37,962 nt of DNA from Desulfobacterales bacterium (lineage in GTDB: Bacteria > Desulfobacterota > Desulfobacteria > Desulfobacterales > JAQWFD01): NCBI GenBank assembly GCA_028704555.1, contig JAQWFD010000040.1, positions 1-37,962 on the forward strand, in the 5' to 3' direction. The first letter of the stretch is position 1; each line of letters starts with the position of its first letter. A model generated the notes under the pieces. That model did not search any database. It saw only the letters and a program-made list of their open reading frames with translations, and was not told the origin of the DNA. The position numbers were made by a program, and so were the translations under genes. Positions 19,126-26,058 of this stretch are shown piece after piece.

Positions 19126-21012
19126 ATGAATCTGAAAGCGGTTCTGAGAAAAGGTCGTTCGGTGGCGGTAGCGGCGGTGACGGTGTGGGGACTGTGTCAG
19201 ATGGCTGATTTTGCGGCAGCGGAAGACGAATTGGCGTATCTTAAACTGTTCTACGATCCGGACGAGCTGGTAGCTACCGCCACGCGCTACCCGAGGCCCG
19301 TGTCCGAGGTGGCCGAAAATATGGAAATTGTAACGGCAGATGAGATCGAAAAGATGAACGCCCACACGGTGGCTGAGGTCATAAACACGGTGACCGGGCT
19401 TTATGTGCAGTTTTGCGGCAGGGGATTCGGCAGCCTGTCGCAGTTTTACGTCCAGGGCTCGGACAGTACGCATGTCCGGGTGATGATCGACGGGGTGACC
19501 TTAAACAGCCGCTCCAGCGGCATTGCCGAGACCAATTTTATTCCCGTGGCCATTATCGACCGGATTGAAATCGTCAAAGGCCCGGCCTCATCGGTCTGGG
19601 GCTCATCCCTGGGAGGGGTCATCAACCTCATCACCAAAAGGCCGGCCCCTTCCGGGGAGACTGAGGGGGCTTTCAGCGCCTCTTACGGCGAACGTCACAC
19701 GCTGGATTACCGGGCGCAGATGTCCGGCAAAATCGGCGGGGTGGGCATTTACGGGTTTGCGGGTCACCAGGCGTCTGACGGGCTGAAAAATAACCGGTGG
19801 TTTGAGAGCACGCCGCTTTATTCCAAACTGACCCTGGCCCTATCCCCGGACTGGACGGCGGGGCTGAGCGCCGCCTACAGCGCACCGGAGCAGAATCAGG
19901 GGGATTTTCCATCGTACGGGCTCAGTGTCCCCACGGATTTTCGCCATTTTTTCATAACCGCATTTGCCGACGGTCAGTTGCTGCCGAATGTGAAGCTCGC
20001 CCTGTCGGGGAATCAGTATCAGTACAAACAGAGCATGTATTACAATTTGCTTTCGACCGATCAGACGGTGATTGATGATTCGTATGATGAAAATAGCGAA
20101 TCCGTAAGCGCCATATTAACTTGGGAGGCGGCCGTCAATTGCCTGATGCTGGGGGCGGAGTTTGAATCCGCGCAGCTGGATCAGGCGGAAACCCGGTTTT
20201 CGTTGACCCGGAGCACCTCGCCCGAGGTGGAGGAATGGACACTTTTTGTCAATGACACGCTCGATCTGGGGCGGGTGACGTTGAATCTCGGCCTCCGGTA
20301 CGACCATGACAGTCTGACCGGGGACTTTGTCAGCCCGAGCCTGGGGGCCGCGGTTGCCCTGAATGAGGACTCGGTGCTGCGGCTGACGGCCTCACGGGGA
20401 TACAACCGCCCGAATTTGTCATGGGTGTCCGGCGGCGGGTGGTTTTTTGACCCGAATCCGGATCTTGAACGGGAAACGGTCGGGTCCTGCCAGGCCGGGC
20501 TCGAGACAAGGGCCATTGACTACCTGAGAATAAAGGCAATCGCATTTTATCATGCACTGGACGATGAAATACAATATGTTTCTCCGAGCGGCTCCTCCCA
20601 TGGTTACTGGATCAATTCGGGCGATGTCTGGCGGCAGGGCGTCGAGCTGGAGGCCGGAACTGCCCCGGTGCATCATGTGTCGGTGAGTGCCGGCGGCGTG
20701 TACACCCGCATCAAATCCGAAAATGAGTCGCGCGCGCTGGACCGCTACGTGTTCAACACGGGAATTTATTACGATGACAAGACTTCGATGAACGCCGGGT
20801 TGACCGGACACTTTATCTACTGGGACGAGCAAGATTCCGCGTTTGACTTTATCTGTGATTTTAATCTGGCCAGGAAAGTTTTTGTCCGAGACCGGATGAC
20901 TCCGGAAGTTTTTTTCAGCGCTCATAACCTGTTTAACGGAAGTCAGTTTAGAAGTGACATGTATGATGATCCCCGCCGGTGGATCGAGGCCGGAATCCGG
21001 GTCCGGTTTTAG
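19126..21012 (+). CDS. TonB-dependent outer-membrane receptor
   Basis: A 628-residue outer-membrane receptor with a signal peptide (about 1-32, after FAAAE), a plug domain and a 22-strand type barrel ending in the aromatic C-terminus IRVRF. The TonB-box region is followed by FYDPDELVATATR, then the plug motifs IVTADEIEKM, RVMIDGV, IDRIEIVKGPASSVWGS and GGVINLITK. This resembles BtuB/HmuR-like receptors (cobalamin, haem, siderophore), but the ligand cannot be read off. I chose the ATG at 19126, with GGAGAAGG upstream; a longer frame starts at 19060. A candidate RiPP precursor and a broken maturase follow, and a sensor unit is divergently encoded. Confidence 0.9.
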   Translation: MNLKAVLRKGRSVAVAAVTVWGLCQMADFAAAEDELAYLKLFYDPDELVATATRYPRPVSEVAENMEIVTADEIEKMNAHTVAEVINTVTGLYVQFCGRGFGSLSQFYVQGSDSTHVRVMIDGVTLNSRSSGIAETNFIPVAIIDRIEIVKGPASSVWGSSLGGVINLITKRPAPSGETEGAFSASYGERHTLDYRAQMSGKIGGVGIYGFAGHQASDGLKNNRWFESTPLYSKLTLALSPDWTAGLSAAYSAPEQNQGDFPSYGLSVPTDFRHFFITAFADGQLLPNVKLALSGNQYQYKQSMYYNLLSTDQTVIDDSYDENSESVSAILTWEAAVNCLMLGAEFESAQLDQAETRFSLTRSTSPEVEEWTLFVNDTLDLGRVTLNLGLRYDHDSLTGDFVSPSLGAAVALNEDSVLRLTASRGYNRPNLSWVSGGGWFFDPNPDLERETVGSCQAGLETRAIDYLRIKAIAFYHALDDEIQYVSPSGSSHGYWINSGDVWRQGVELEAGTAPVHHVSVSAGGVYTRIKSENESRALDRYVFNTGIYYDDKTSMNAGLTGHFIYWDEQDSAFDFICDFNLARKVFVRDRMTPEVFFSAHNLFNGSQFRSDMYDDPRRWIEAGIRVRF

Positions 21013-21099
21013 AAAGCGCCTGCTCCCGGGGGCGGTTTGCGAGGCAGGCCGTCAGAACGCAGGTAACAGGTTGATTCTTTAACATGAAAGGAGTGCGGC

Positions 21100-21222
21100 A
21101 TGAAAATGGATAGACATGAAATCGAGGTGCTGGATGAGGGAAAAGCCATGGAGGACGTATCCACAGAAGATTGCGGCAAGGGTGCGGTAGCTTCCTTAGT
21201 GACTGAACCCACGAAAGAGTAA
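21100..21222 (+). CDS. candidate RiPP precursor peptide (geopeptide-like)
   Basis: A 40-residue reading frame too short for a usual gene call. It starts with an ATG preceded six bases away by AAAGGAG. The leader-like half is charged (MKMDRHEIEVLDEGKAMEDV) and the C-terminal half is small and polar with one Cys (STEDCGKGAVASLVTEPTKE). It ends 28 bp before the start of a radical SAM gene, which itself has a strong GGGAGG site. Position, size and leader/core-like composition fit a precursor of the geopeptide type known from Geobacter relatives. The modified residue and product are unknown. No second precursor copy was seen. Confidence 0.65.
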   Translation: MKMDRHEIEVLDEGKAMEDVSTEDCGKGAVASLVTEPTKE

Positions 21223-21250
21223 CAGTCTATCAGGGGAGGGGAGGTAATAG

Positions 21251-21985
21251 ATGATGCTCTCTGGTTATCTTAAACAATTTTCCTGCAGCGAAGACCCGGA
21301 CCGGGTGCTGGTCTATTCGACCCGGAGGGCCTCGTTGCTGCGCGTCAGCCGGAGAGTTCTGGATGCTGCCAAAGCCGGCACGCTTTCAGATAAGGATAAA
21401 CATCTGCTGGCCGCATACGATATTCATCGTCGATGATGCCGCCGCTGAAAAAGAGGCCATGGCCGGCTGCATCGACCGCATCAATGCGAAAAATCCCCGC
21501 CTGAAGATCACCGTGGTGCTCAACCTGGACTGCAACTTTGCCTGCCCCTACTGCTACGAGGGGGAAAACAAAGGAAAATTTTACATGTCCGATCAGACCG
21601 AGGCCGCCCTCATCTGCTTTATCGAAAAGAGGCTTGCGCCGGAAAAAACCGCGCTGACCGTGGATTTTTACGGGGGAGAGCCCCTGCTGAGCATACCGCG
21701 CATCTGCTCGATCTCCGGAAAGCTTGGCGCGCTTGCCGGGGGCCGGGGCGTAACCGGCGGAAATTCATAACACAACGCGGCCGTTTAAAAACAGAAAGGG
21801 CAGCTTTGACATCATTATCGATAACATACTTCACACCTGTGATCGGGTGGAAATCGGCATCGGCGGAAATTTCAACCGGGAAAATTACCGCCGGTTTATT
21901 GATCTGTTTGACGGCCTTCTCTATCGCGGTATCGGGCCGGAAAAAATCTGCCGGATCAAGTTCGACCCGGTCATGGCACCTCCAA
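21251..21985 (+). pseudogene. radical SAM peptide maturase, geopeptide type (decayed)
   Basis: Three frames together resemble one radical SAM/SPASM maturase. Frame one (21251-21423) encodes the N-terminal, PqqD/RRE-like start MMLSGYLKQF and VLVYSTRRASLLRVS. A one-base gain near 21421-21424 shifts to a second frame, which reads FIVDDAAAEKEAMAG, then the [4Fe-4S] motif CNFACPYC, and GGEPLL, ending at 21770. About 45 codons of the core are then missing, and a third frame (21778-21977) resumes with RPFKNRKGSFD and VEIGIGGNF. The gene stops at a dispersed palindromic element near 21994; the SPASM part is absent. Family assignment is from remembered geopeptide maturases. Confidence 0.75.
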
Positions 21986-21993
21986 AAAAAAAC

Positions 21994-22029
21994 AAGCGCA
22001 AACTGTTTGCGGCTTGCCGAGTTTTTGCG
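21994..22029. repeat. dispersed palindromic element, copy A
   Basis: A 36-bp core beginning AAGCGCAAACTG and ending GTTTTTGCG, a short stem-loop. It matches the core at 30522-30557 at all but two or three positions. It marks the point where the radical SAM gene is cut off. Confidence 0.6.
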
Positions 22030-22093
22030 TTTTTTTGTCTCTGCGGTGATAACCGTGGCGGTACCGGTCGATATGAAATGCCGCGGTTTTCGA

Positions 22094-22504
22094 TTACGGC
22101 AGCTCAACCGCCTGGTATTTCATATCCAGTGTTTCCATCATCCGGATTCTTTCGGGCGTCATCCGGATCACGATATAGTCGGGTGAGGCCGGATCCGGGA
22201 TGTATTTTTTTAAAAGGGGAACCGCCTCGTAGAGCCGGAGCTTGTCGGCGATGGTCGTGCTGAGGGCGCAGGGGCCTGATATCCTCACATGTCGTCCCTC
22301 AGTGCTTGCAAAACAGTACTCGGCTTGCGGGACTTTTTTCAGGTGGGCGATCTTTTCCGAGGCGCTGGAGGTGGCGCACCACAGCTCGGTTTCCATCCAT
22401 GCCCATCCGCCTATGGGACGGGCCCCGACGGTTTCGCCGTCCGTGGTAGCCAGTATTCCCCAACCGGTTTTTCTCATCAACGCTTTTACATCTTCCAGGT
22501 TCAT
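22094..22504 (-). CDS. pyridoxamine 5'-phosphate oxidase-like flavoprotein
   Basis: A 136-residue cytoplasmic protein with the split beta-barrel of the PPOX/FMN-binding family. It starts with the helix MNLEDVKALMRKTGWG, then GILATTDGETVGARPI, LWCATS and KIAHLKKVPQAEYCF, the usual order for small general-stress FMN proteins. Function is probably reduction of a small molecule or FMN/F420-type cofactor binding; the substrate is unknown. The start at 22504 is chosen for AGGAGG upstream; the longer frame would include repeat sequence. It is convergent with the decayed radical SAM locus. Confidence 0.8.
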   Translation of the reverse strand: MNLEDVKALMRKTGWGILATTDGETVGARPIGGWAWMETELWCATSSASEKIAHLKKVPQAEYCFASTEGRHVRISGPCALSTTIADKLRLYEAVPLLKKYIPDPASPDYIVIRMTPERIRMMETLDMKYQAVELP

Positions 22505-22520
22505 GAATGACCTCCTTTTG

Positions 22521-22563
22521 AGCCGTGAGCCGTGAGTCCTCTGTTCTCTGACTTCTGATCTCA
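22521..22563. repeat. dispersed polypurine/polypyrimidine phrase
   Basis: GCCGTGAG appears twice in tandem, followed by TCCTCTGTTCTCTGACTTCTGATC. The latter is the reverse-strand counterpart of the AGATCAG repeat at 9511-9545. It lies in the leader of the PPOX-like gene. Confidence 0.5.
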
Positions 22564-22670
22564 TCCTTGAATCCGAAGGGCGGACACGGGGGTCCGCCCC
22601 ATGCGAAGGCTGAAGCCTATACGAGCCGCTATCAGCTTTTCCCTCTTAACTCAACCCAAAGTAATCAATT

Positions 22671-22704
22671 TTCCGACCTTCGACCTCCGACTTCCGACCT
22701 CTGC
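22671..22704. repeat. low-complexity CCGACCT/CCGACTT phrase
   Basis: Four to five 7-bp units (CCGACCT, TCGACCT, CCGACTT, CCGACCT) run in tandem just downstream of the SLOG-like gene end. They are the same class of filler as at 22521 and 9511. Confidence 0.5.
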
Positions 22705-23259
22705 CTACGCCTCGCCAAACGATCGGGTGAACAGATCTCTGATGGCATCTATGCCCTCGTCGGTCAGGTTGCGGGTGCCGGTTCCGGCAAAGGTGCTGCT
22801 GGAAATCACCGGGGTATCTTTCACCCACTGGTTATCTTCCCATGAAAACCAGCTTTTTCGGTCCTGGTCATAGACACTGACGGACCGGTTGAACAGCTTG
22901 GCCAGTTCTACGCCCCAGCCGGTGCCGCCCTTTACGGTGCCATCCGGCTGAATCCATCCGATGGCAAACACCTGGTAGCCGTTGTTGACCATGTGAAAGA
23001 TCGACTGGATGACCTTCCGGATTTTATCGGCTTTCGAATAAGTACGGCCCATGCGTTTTGAAACGATTTCCATGCTGATATCGCCTTTTTTCAGCTCATC
23101 CTGTGTCAGCATCCGGATGCCGATGTCTCGCTCCACCAAGTGGCCTTCGAATGAAAAATTGACTTCACGTGTTCCCCAGTGTGCGGCCTGTTTTCCGAAC
23201 TCGGATTCTGCTCCTTTGTGCCCGCCGCTGTACAGTGTAAATGTTGAAAGATCGCTCAT
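22705..23259 (-). CDS. SLOG/Rossmann-like hypothetical protein
   Basis: A 184-residue cytoplasmic protein with good Shine-Dalgarno AAGGAGA eight bases before the ATG. It reads as a Rossmannoid nucleotide-sensing fold: a first Gly-rich turn YSGGHKGAESEFG (10-22), VFAIGWIQ (98-104), a second Gly-rich turn KGGTGWGVELAKLF (110-123) and a terminal loop FAGTGTRNLTDEG (157-169). Proteins of the SLOG class (LOG, TIR-like and YpsA relatives) have similar turns; whether this one cleaves or binds nucleotides is not known. Close homologues appear to be conserved but uncharacterised (from memory). No toxin, effector or nuclease gene is adjacent. Confidence 0.55.
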   Translation of the reverse strand: MSDLSTFTLYSGGHKGAESEFGKQAAHWGTREVNFSFEGHLVERDIGIRMLTQDELKKGDISMEIVSKRMGRTYSKADKIRKVIQSIFHMVNNGYQVFAIGWIQPDGTVKGGTGWGVELAKLFNRSVSVYDQDRKSWFSWEDNQWVKDTPVISSSTFAGTGTRNLTDEGIDAIRDLFTRSFGEA

Positions 23260-23320
23260 CGGTGTATCTCCTTTTTGTTTTTTTGTGTGGGATATTTACC
23301 TGAATTCAGAAGTCCTGAGT

Positions 23321-23359
23321 TCCCGTGTTTTGTAAAGCAACACAATATGATCGTTTTCA
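23321..23359. repeat. 39-bp dispersed repeat, copy A (TAAAGCAACACAAT)
   Basis: The identical 14-mer TAAAGCAACACAAT at 23333-23346 recurs at 30318-30331, with further similarity on both flanks (CCCrTGT before, TTTCA after). Both copies lie in non-coding DNA on the plus strand. Confidence 0.5.
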
Positions 23360-23419
23360 GGAGGTGCATTTGTTTAAAGCCTTCTCAGCGCCTGTCGATC
23401 CGGAAGCAAAATGATTTTT

Positions 23420-23476
23420 ACGCCAAGGCGCAAAAAAAAGTTTAGAATTCTTTAAATTTTTGCGGCTTTGTGCGAG
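23420..23476. repeat. imperfect inverted-repeat element (GCGCAAA/TTTTGCG)
   Basis: ACGCCAAGGCGCAAAAA pairs with TTTTTGCGGCTTTGTGC, about 13 of 17 positions, around an AT-rich loop. This resembles the common short intergenic GCGCAAAG-type stem-loops of this group. Confidence 0.45.
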
Positions 23477-23600
23477 ATAGATTTGATTGCGGTGTTGCTT
23501 TTCAAAATATGATATTTTTTGGTAAACACTTTTTATATCAATATGTTATAATCACTATGTCAGGGGTTCTGAACTTAGGAATTGTCCTGTTAGACGGTTT

Positions 23601-23637
23601 TTTAAAAAAAATCACCCCGCCGTTTATCGGCAGGGTG
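23601..23637 (-). terminator. intrinsic terminator on the minus strand
   Basis: On the minus strand CACCCTGCCG-ATAAA-CGGCGGGGTG forms a 10-bp stem (one G-U pair) followed by a run of eight T. It is a textbook Rho-independent terminator. No minus-strand gene lies immediately upstream (the MFS gene runs the other way), so the RNA it ends is unidentified. Confidence 0.7.
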
Positions 23638-23858
23638 AAATAATATAATAAGTCGGTTTTATGGTTTTGCAACCCCTGCCGGGCATTTTTTTCTTTTGCT
23701 GGAAATGGCGTAATGAATCTGGTAAAAAACAGGGCCGGCAGAAAACCGTGAGGGTGAGTATCCTCAAAGGACATCCGTTGAGAGGCTCGGATGCCGGACT
23801 GTCGGCATTGCGGGAAAAATATTCGGATATCAGAAAATCAATGTAACGCAGGAATCAT

Positions 23859-25310
23859 ATGAAATCAGTCGATGGAGACGGCACAAATCAAGGAAAATGG
23901 TGGGCCATGACCGGCATCGGGCTCGGTGTGTTCATGGCGACCATCGACGTTAGTATTGTCAATATCTCTCTGCCCACACTGGTTCGGCAGCTGCATACGG
24001 ATTTTGCCACGGTTCAGTGGGTGGTGATCAGTTATGTGCTGATGCTTACGTCCTTTATGCTGACGGTGGCCCGGCTTGGCGATATGATCGGCAAAAAACA
24101 GGTCTGCATGACGGGGGTGACGCTGTTCACCCTGGCGTCGATTTTGTGTGGACTTTCCCCCGGTGCGGGCTGGCTGATCGCTTTCCGGGCACTGCAGGGC
24201 CTGGGCGGCTCCATGATGCAGGCGGTCGGCATGGCGATTATTATCGAGATCTTTCCCTCATCCGAGCGGGGCCGGGCGCTGGGCATCATCGGCGGTATTG
24301 TTTCGGTCGGCCTTGCCATGGGGCCGCCCCTCGGCGGAATGCTGATCGGTCTGGCCGGATGGCGATCCATCTTTCTGGTCAACGTGCCCCTGGGGCTGAT
24401 AACCGCCGCGGTGGTCGGCCGGTATGTGCATCTTCCCCCGGTGGCGGGGGCCAGGCCGCGTTTTGATCTGGCTGGCGCGATGATCCTGCTGGTGACCCTG
24501 GCGTGCTATGCGCTGGGCATGACGCTGGGCCAGCGGTTCCATTTTCAGGATTTTCGGGTACTGATGCTGCTCGGCGGCTCGGCGGCCGGTCTGGGGCTTT
24601 TCATCACGGTCGAATCGCGCGTCTGTCAGCCCATGATCGATCTTGGCCTGTTTAAAAACGTCCTGTTCAGCCTGAACCTGGTGATGGGATTTTTGTCCTT
24701 TATGGCCAACGCCGGGATATTCGTGATTCCGTTTTTTCTCCAGATGGTCATGGGCTATTCGACCACGCAGGTCGGCCTGATGCTCATGGTCATCCCCATG
24801 GGTATGGGACTGGCCGCCCCATGGGCCGGTATCCTTTCGGACCGGTTCGGGCCCCGGGGCATCAGCCTGATCGGCCTGCTGGTCATTTCGGCAGGCTGCC
24901 TGGCGATCAGTTGCCTGCATCCGGGTCTCGGCGTGACGGGGCTGGTCCTGCGGTTGTTTCCCCTGGGAATCGGGATGGGCATATTCCAATCCCCCAACAA
25001 CAGCGCCATCATGGGTGAAGTGCCCAGACATCACCTGGGGGTGGCATCGGGCCTTCTGGGCCTGTCCCGTACGCTGGGCAATACCTCCGGGATTCCGCTG
25101 ATCGGCGCCCTGTTTACCGTGATGGCGTTAAATGGCGCCAGTCCGGGACCGGGATTTGATATCACCACCGCACCGGCGGTTGCACTGGTCAGAGGCATTT
25201 CGGGAACCTTCCGCATTTCCGCGCTGATCATCTTTGCCGCAGCAGGGTTGTCGGCGGTTGCCTTCCTGATGGACCGCCGCCGGAAAGCAGCAGGGCAGCC
25301 GGCTGCCTGA
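23859..25310 (+). CDS. MFS multidrug efflux transporter, DHA2/EmrB-QacA type
   Basis: A 483-residue inner-membrane protein with about 14 hydrophobic segments, as in the DHA2 drug:H+ antiporters. The opening WAMTGIGLGVFMATIDVSIV contains motif D1 with the acidic Asp used by this family. Motif A is seen in ARLGDMIGKKQ, and motif C in GIVSVGLAMGPPLGG. No EmrA-type membrane-fusion gene or regulator is adjacent, so the substrate and partner are unknown. It starts 12 bp after a short unrelated frame, with CAGGA upstream. The ArsR unit follows 260 bp downstream. Confidence 0.9.
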   Translation: MKSVDGDGTNQGKWWAMTGIGLGVFMATIDVSIVNISLPTLVRQLHTDFATVQWVVISYVLMLTSFMLTVARLGDMIGKKQVCMTGVTLFTLASILCGLSPGAGWLIAFRALQGLGGSMMQAVGMAIIIEIFPSSERGRALGIIGGIVSVGLAMGPPLGGMLIGLAGWRSIFLVNVPLGLITAAVVGRYVHLPPVAGARPRFDLAGAMILLVTLACYALGMTLGQRFHFQDFRVLMLLGGSAAGLGLFITVESRVCQPMIDLGLFKNVLFSLNLVMGFLSFMANAGIFVIPFFLQMVMGYSTTQVGLMLMVIPMGMGLAAPWAGILSDRFGPRGISLIGLLVISAGCLAISCLHPGLGVTGLVLRLFPLGIGMGIFQSPNNSAIMGEVPRHHLGVASGLLGLSRTLGNTSGIPLIGALFTVMALNGASPGPGFDITTAPAVALVRGISGTFRISALIIFAAAGLSAVAFLMDRRRKAAGQPAA

Positions 25311-25519
25311 TCCGACGGCAGGCTGATTCCGAAAAGTGCCCTGGCGCTGATCATCTCTTCGGGCAGGGCTGCTCTGGACGCCACAGGTCATGTGATGCGG
25401 CACTGCCGGTGAAAATTTGATTTGTCATGCCTGAGTAATTAAACTTTACAATAAGTTGGAGGATATTGCAAAAATTCATTGCATGCGGGTTGGCGCGGAA
25501 ACGAAAAATACATTTCGAC

Positions 25520-25534
25520 TATTTTAGAAATATA
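25520..25534. promoter_or_regulatory. candidate ArsR operator before the arsR-like gene
   Basis: TATTTTAGAAATATA, in an imperfect dyad CTAT...ATAG, lies 39 bp before the regulator start. It matches 14 of 15 bases with the site at 26019-26033 before the permease gene. Autoregulation by the ArsR protein is the natural reading. Confidence 0.6.
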
Positions 25535-25573
25535 GATTGACAGGTGCCGACCCGGCGTATATGAAAGATTGCC

Positions 25574-25900
25574 ATGGAACACGAAAATGCTGCAAAATGT
25601 CTGGCTGAGCTTGGCAATACCACCCGGCTTTCCATCTTCCGCTACCTGGTCAGGGCCGGCAGGGGGGGCGTTCCGGTGGGTGATCTCCAGAGGGCGTTGA
25701 AGGTGCCTGCATCAACCCTTTCACATCATATTTCCCGTCTGGTGTCAGCCGGTCTGATTCAACAGGTTCGTGAAAGCCGGATACTGTATTGCGTACCTCA
25801 GTATGACGTCCTTTCGGAATTGATTCATTTTCTCATGTCCGAATGCTGTACCGGGGTTGGTGATGTCCCGGGTGCTCCCGGGTGTTTTGAAGGGGAATAA
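25574..25900 (+). CDS. ArsR-family metalloregulator
   Basis: A 108-residue winged-helix repressor. The HTH is VGDLQRALKVPASTLSHHISRLVSAGLI (about 35-62); the usual ELCVCDL metal box in helix 3 is absent. Instead, Cys91 and Cys92 lie near the C-terminus with Cys104 beyond, a layout like the As(III)-sensing ArsR of Acidithiobacillus (C-terminal Cys pair plus a third Cys). The ATG has no strong Shine-Dalgarno. It precedes the permease gene by 158 bp, each with its own near-identical operator, so it probably represses both. Ligand arsenite or another soft metal is inferred. Confidence 0.82.
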   Translation: MEHENAAKCLAELGNTTRLSIFRYLVRAGRGGVPVGDLQRALKVPASTLSHHISRLVSAGLIQQVRESRILYCVPQYDVLSELIHFLMSECCTGVGDVPGAPGCFEGE

Positions 25901-26018
25901 GCGGTAGCATCAGATACCTGGAAGGGGGATCCGTTTTTTTGCATGGCTGAGAAGATATGGATTTTGATATGTCCGGAGATGGAGATATCCGGGTATATTT
26001 TACGGTTTATAATTCTAT

Positions 26019-26033
26019 TATTTTAGAAGTATA
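26019..26033. promoter_or_regulatory. candidate ArsR operator before the permease gene
   Basis: TATTTTAGAAGTATA, one base different from 25520-25534, 25 bp before the permease ATG. It is embedded in an AT-rich stretch that could also hold the -10 element. A strong AAAGGAG Shine-Dalgarno follows. Confidence 0.6.
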
Positions 26034-26058
26034 AAATTAAAAAAAGGAGTCATCTCAA

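Larger units (their letters stand above)
23260..23858. other. 599-bp region between the SLOG-like gene and the MFS gene
   Basis: It holds the SLOG-like gene leader, a dispersed repeat (23321-23359), a stem-loop element (23420-23476), an orphan terminator (23601-23637) and presumably the MFS promoter. A 60-codon plus-strand frame ending at 23846 is not supported by any family feature. No clear protein gene was seen. Confidence 0.6.

Noticed and set aside
23661..23846. 60-residue plus-strand gene before the MFS gene
   Set aside because: No Shine-Dalgarno or family features, and its start crosses sequence near the terminator.
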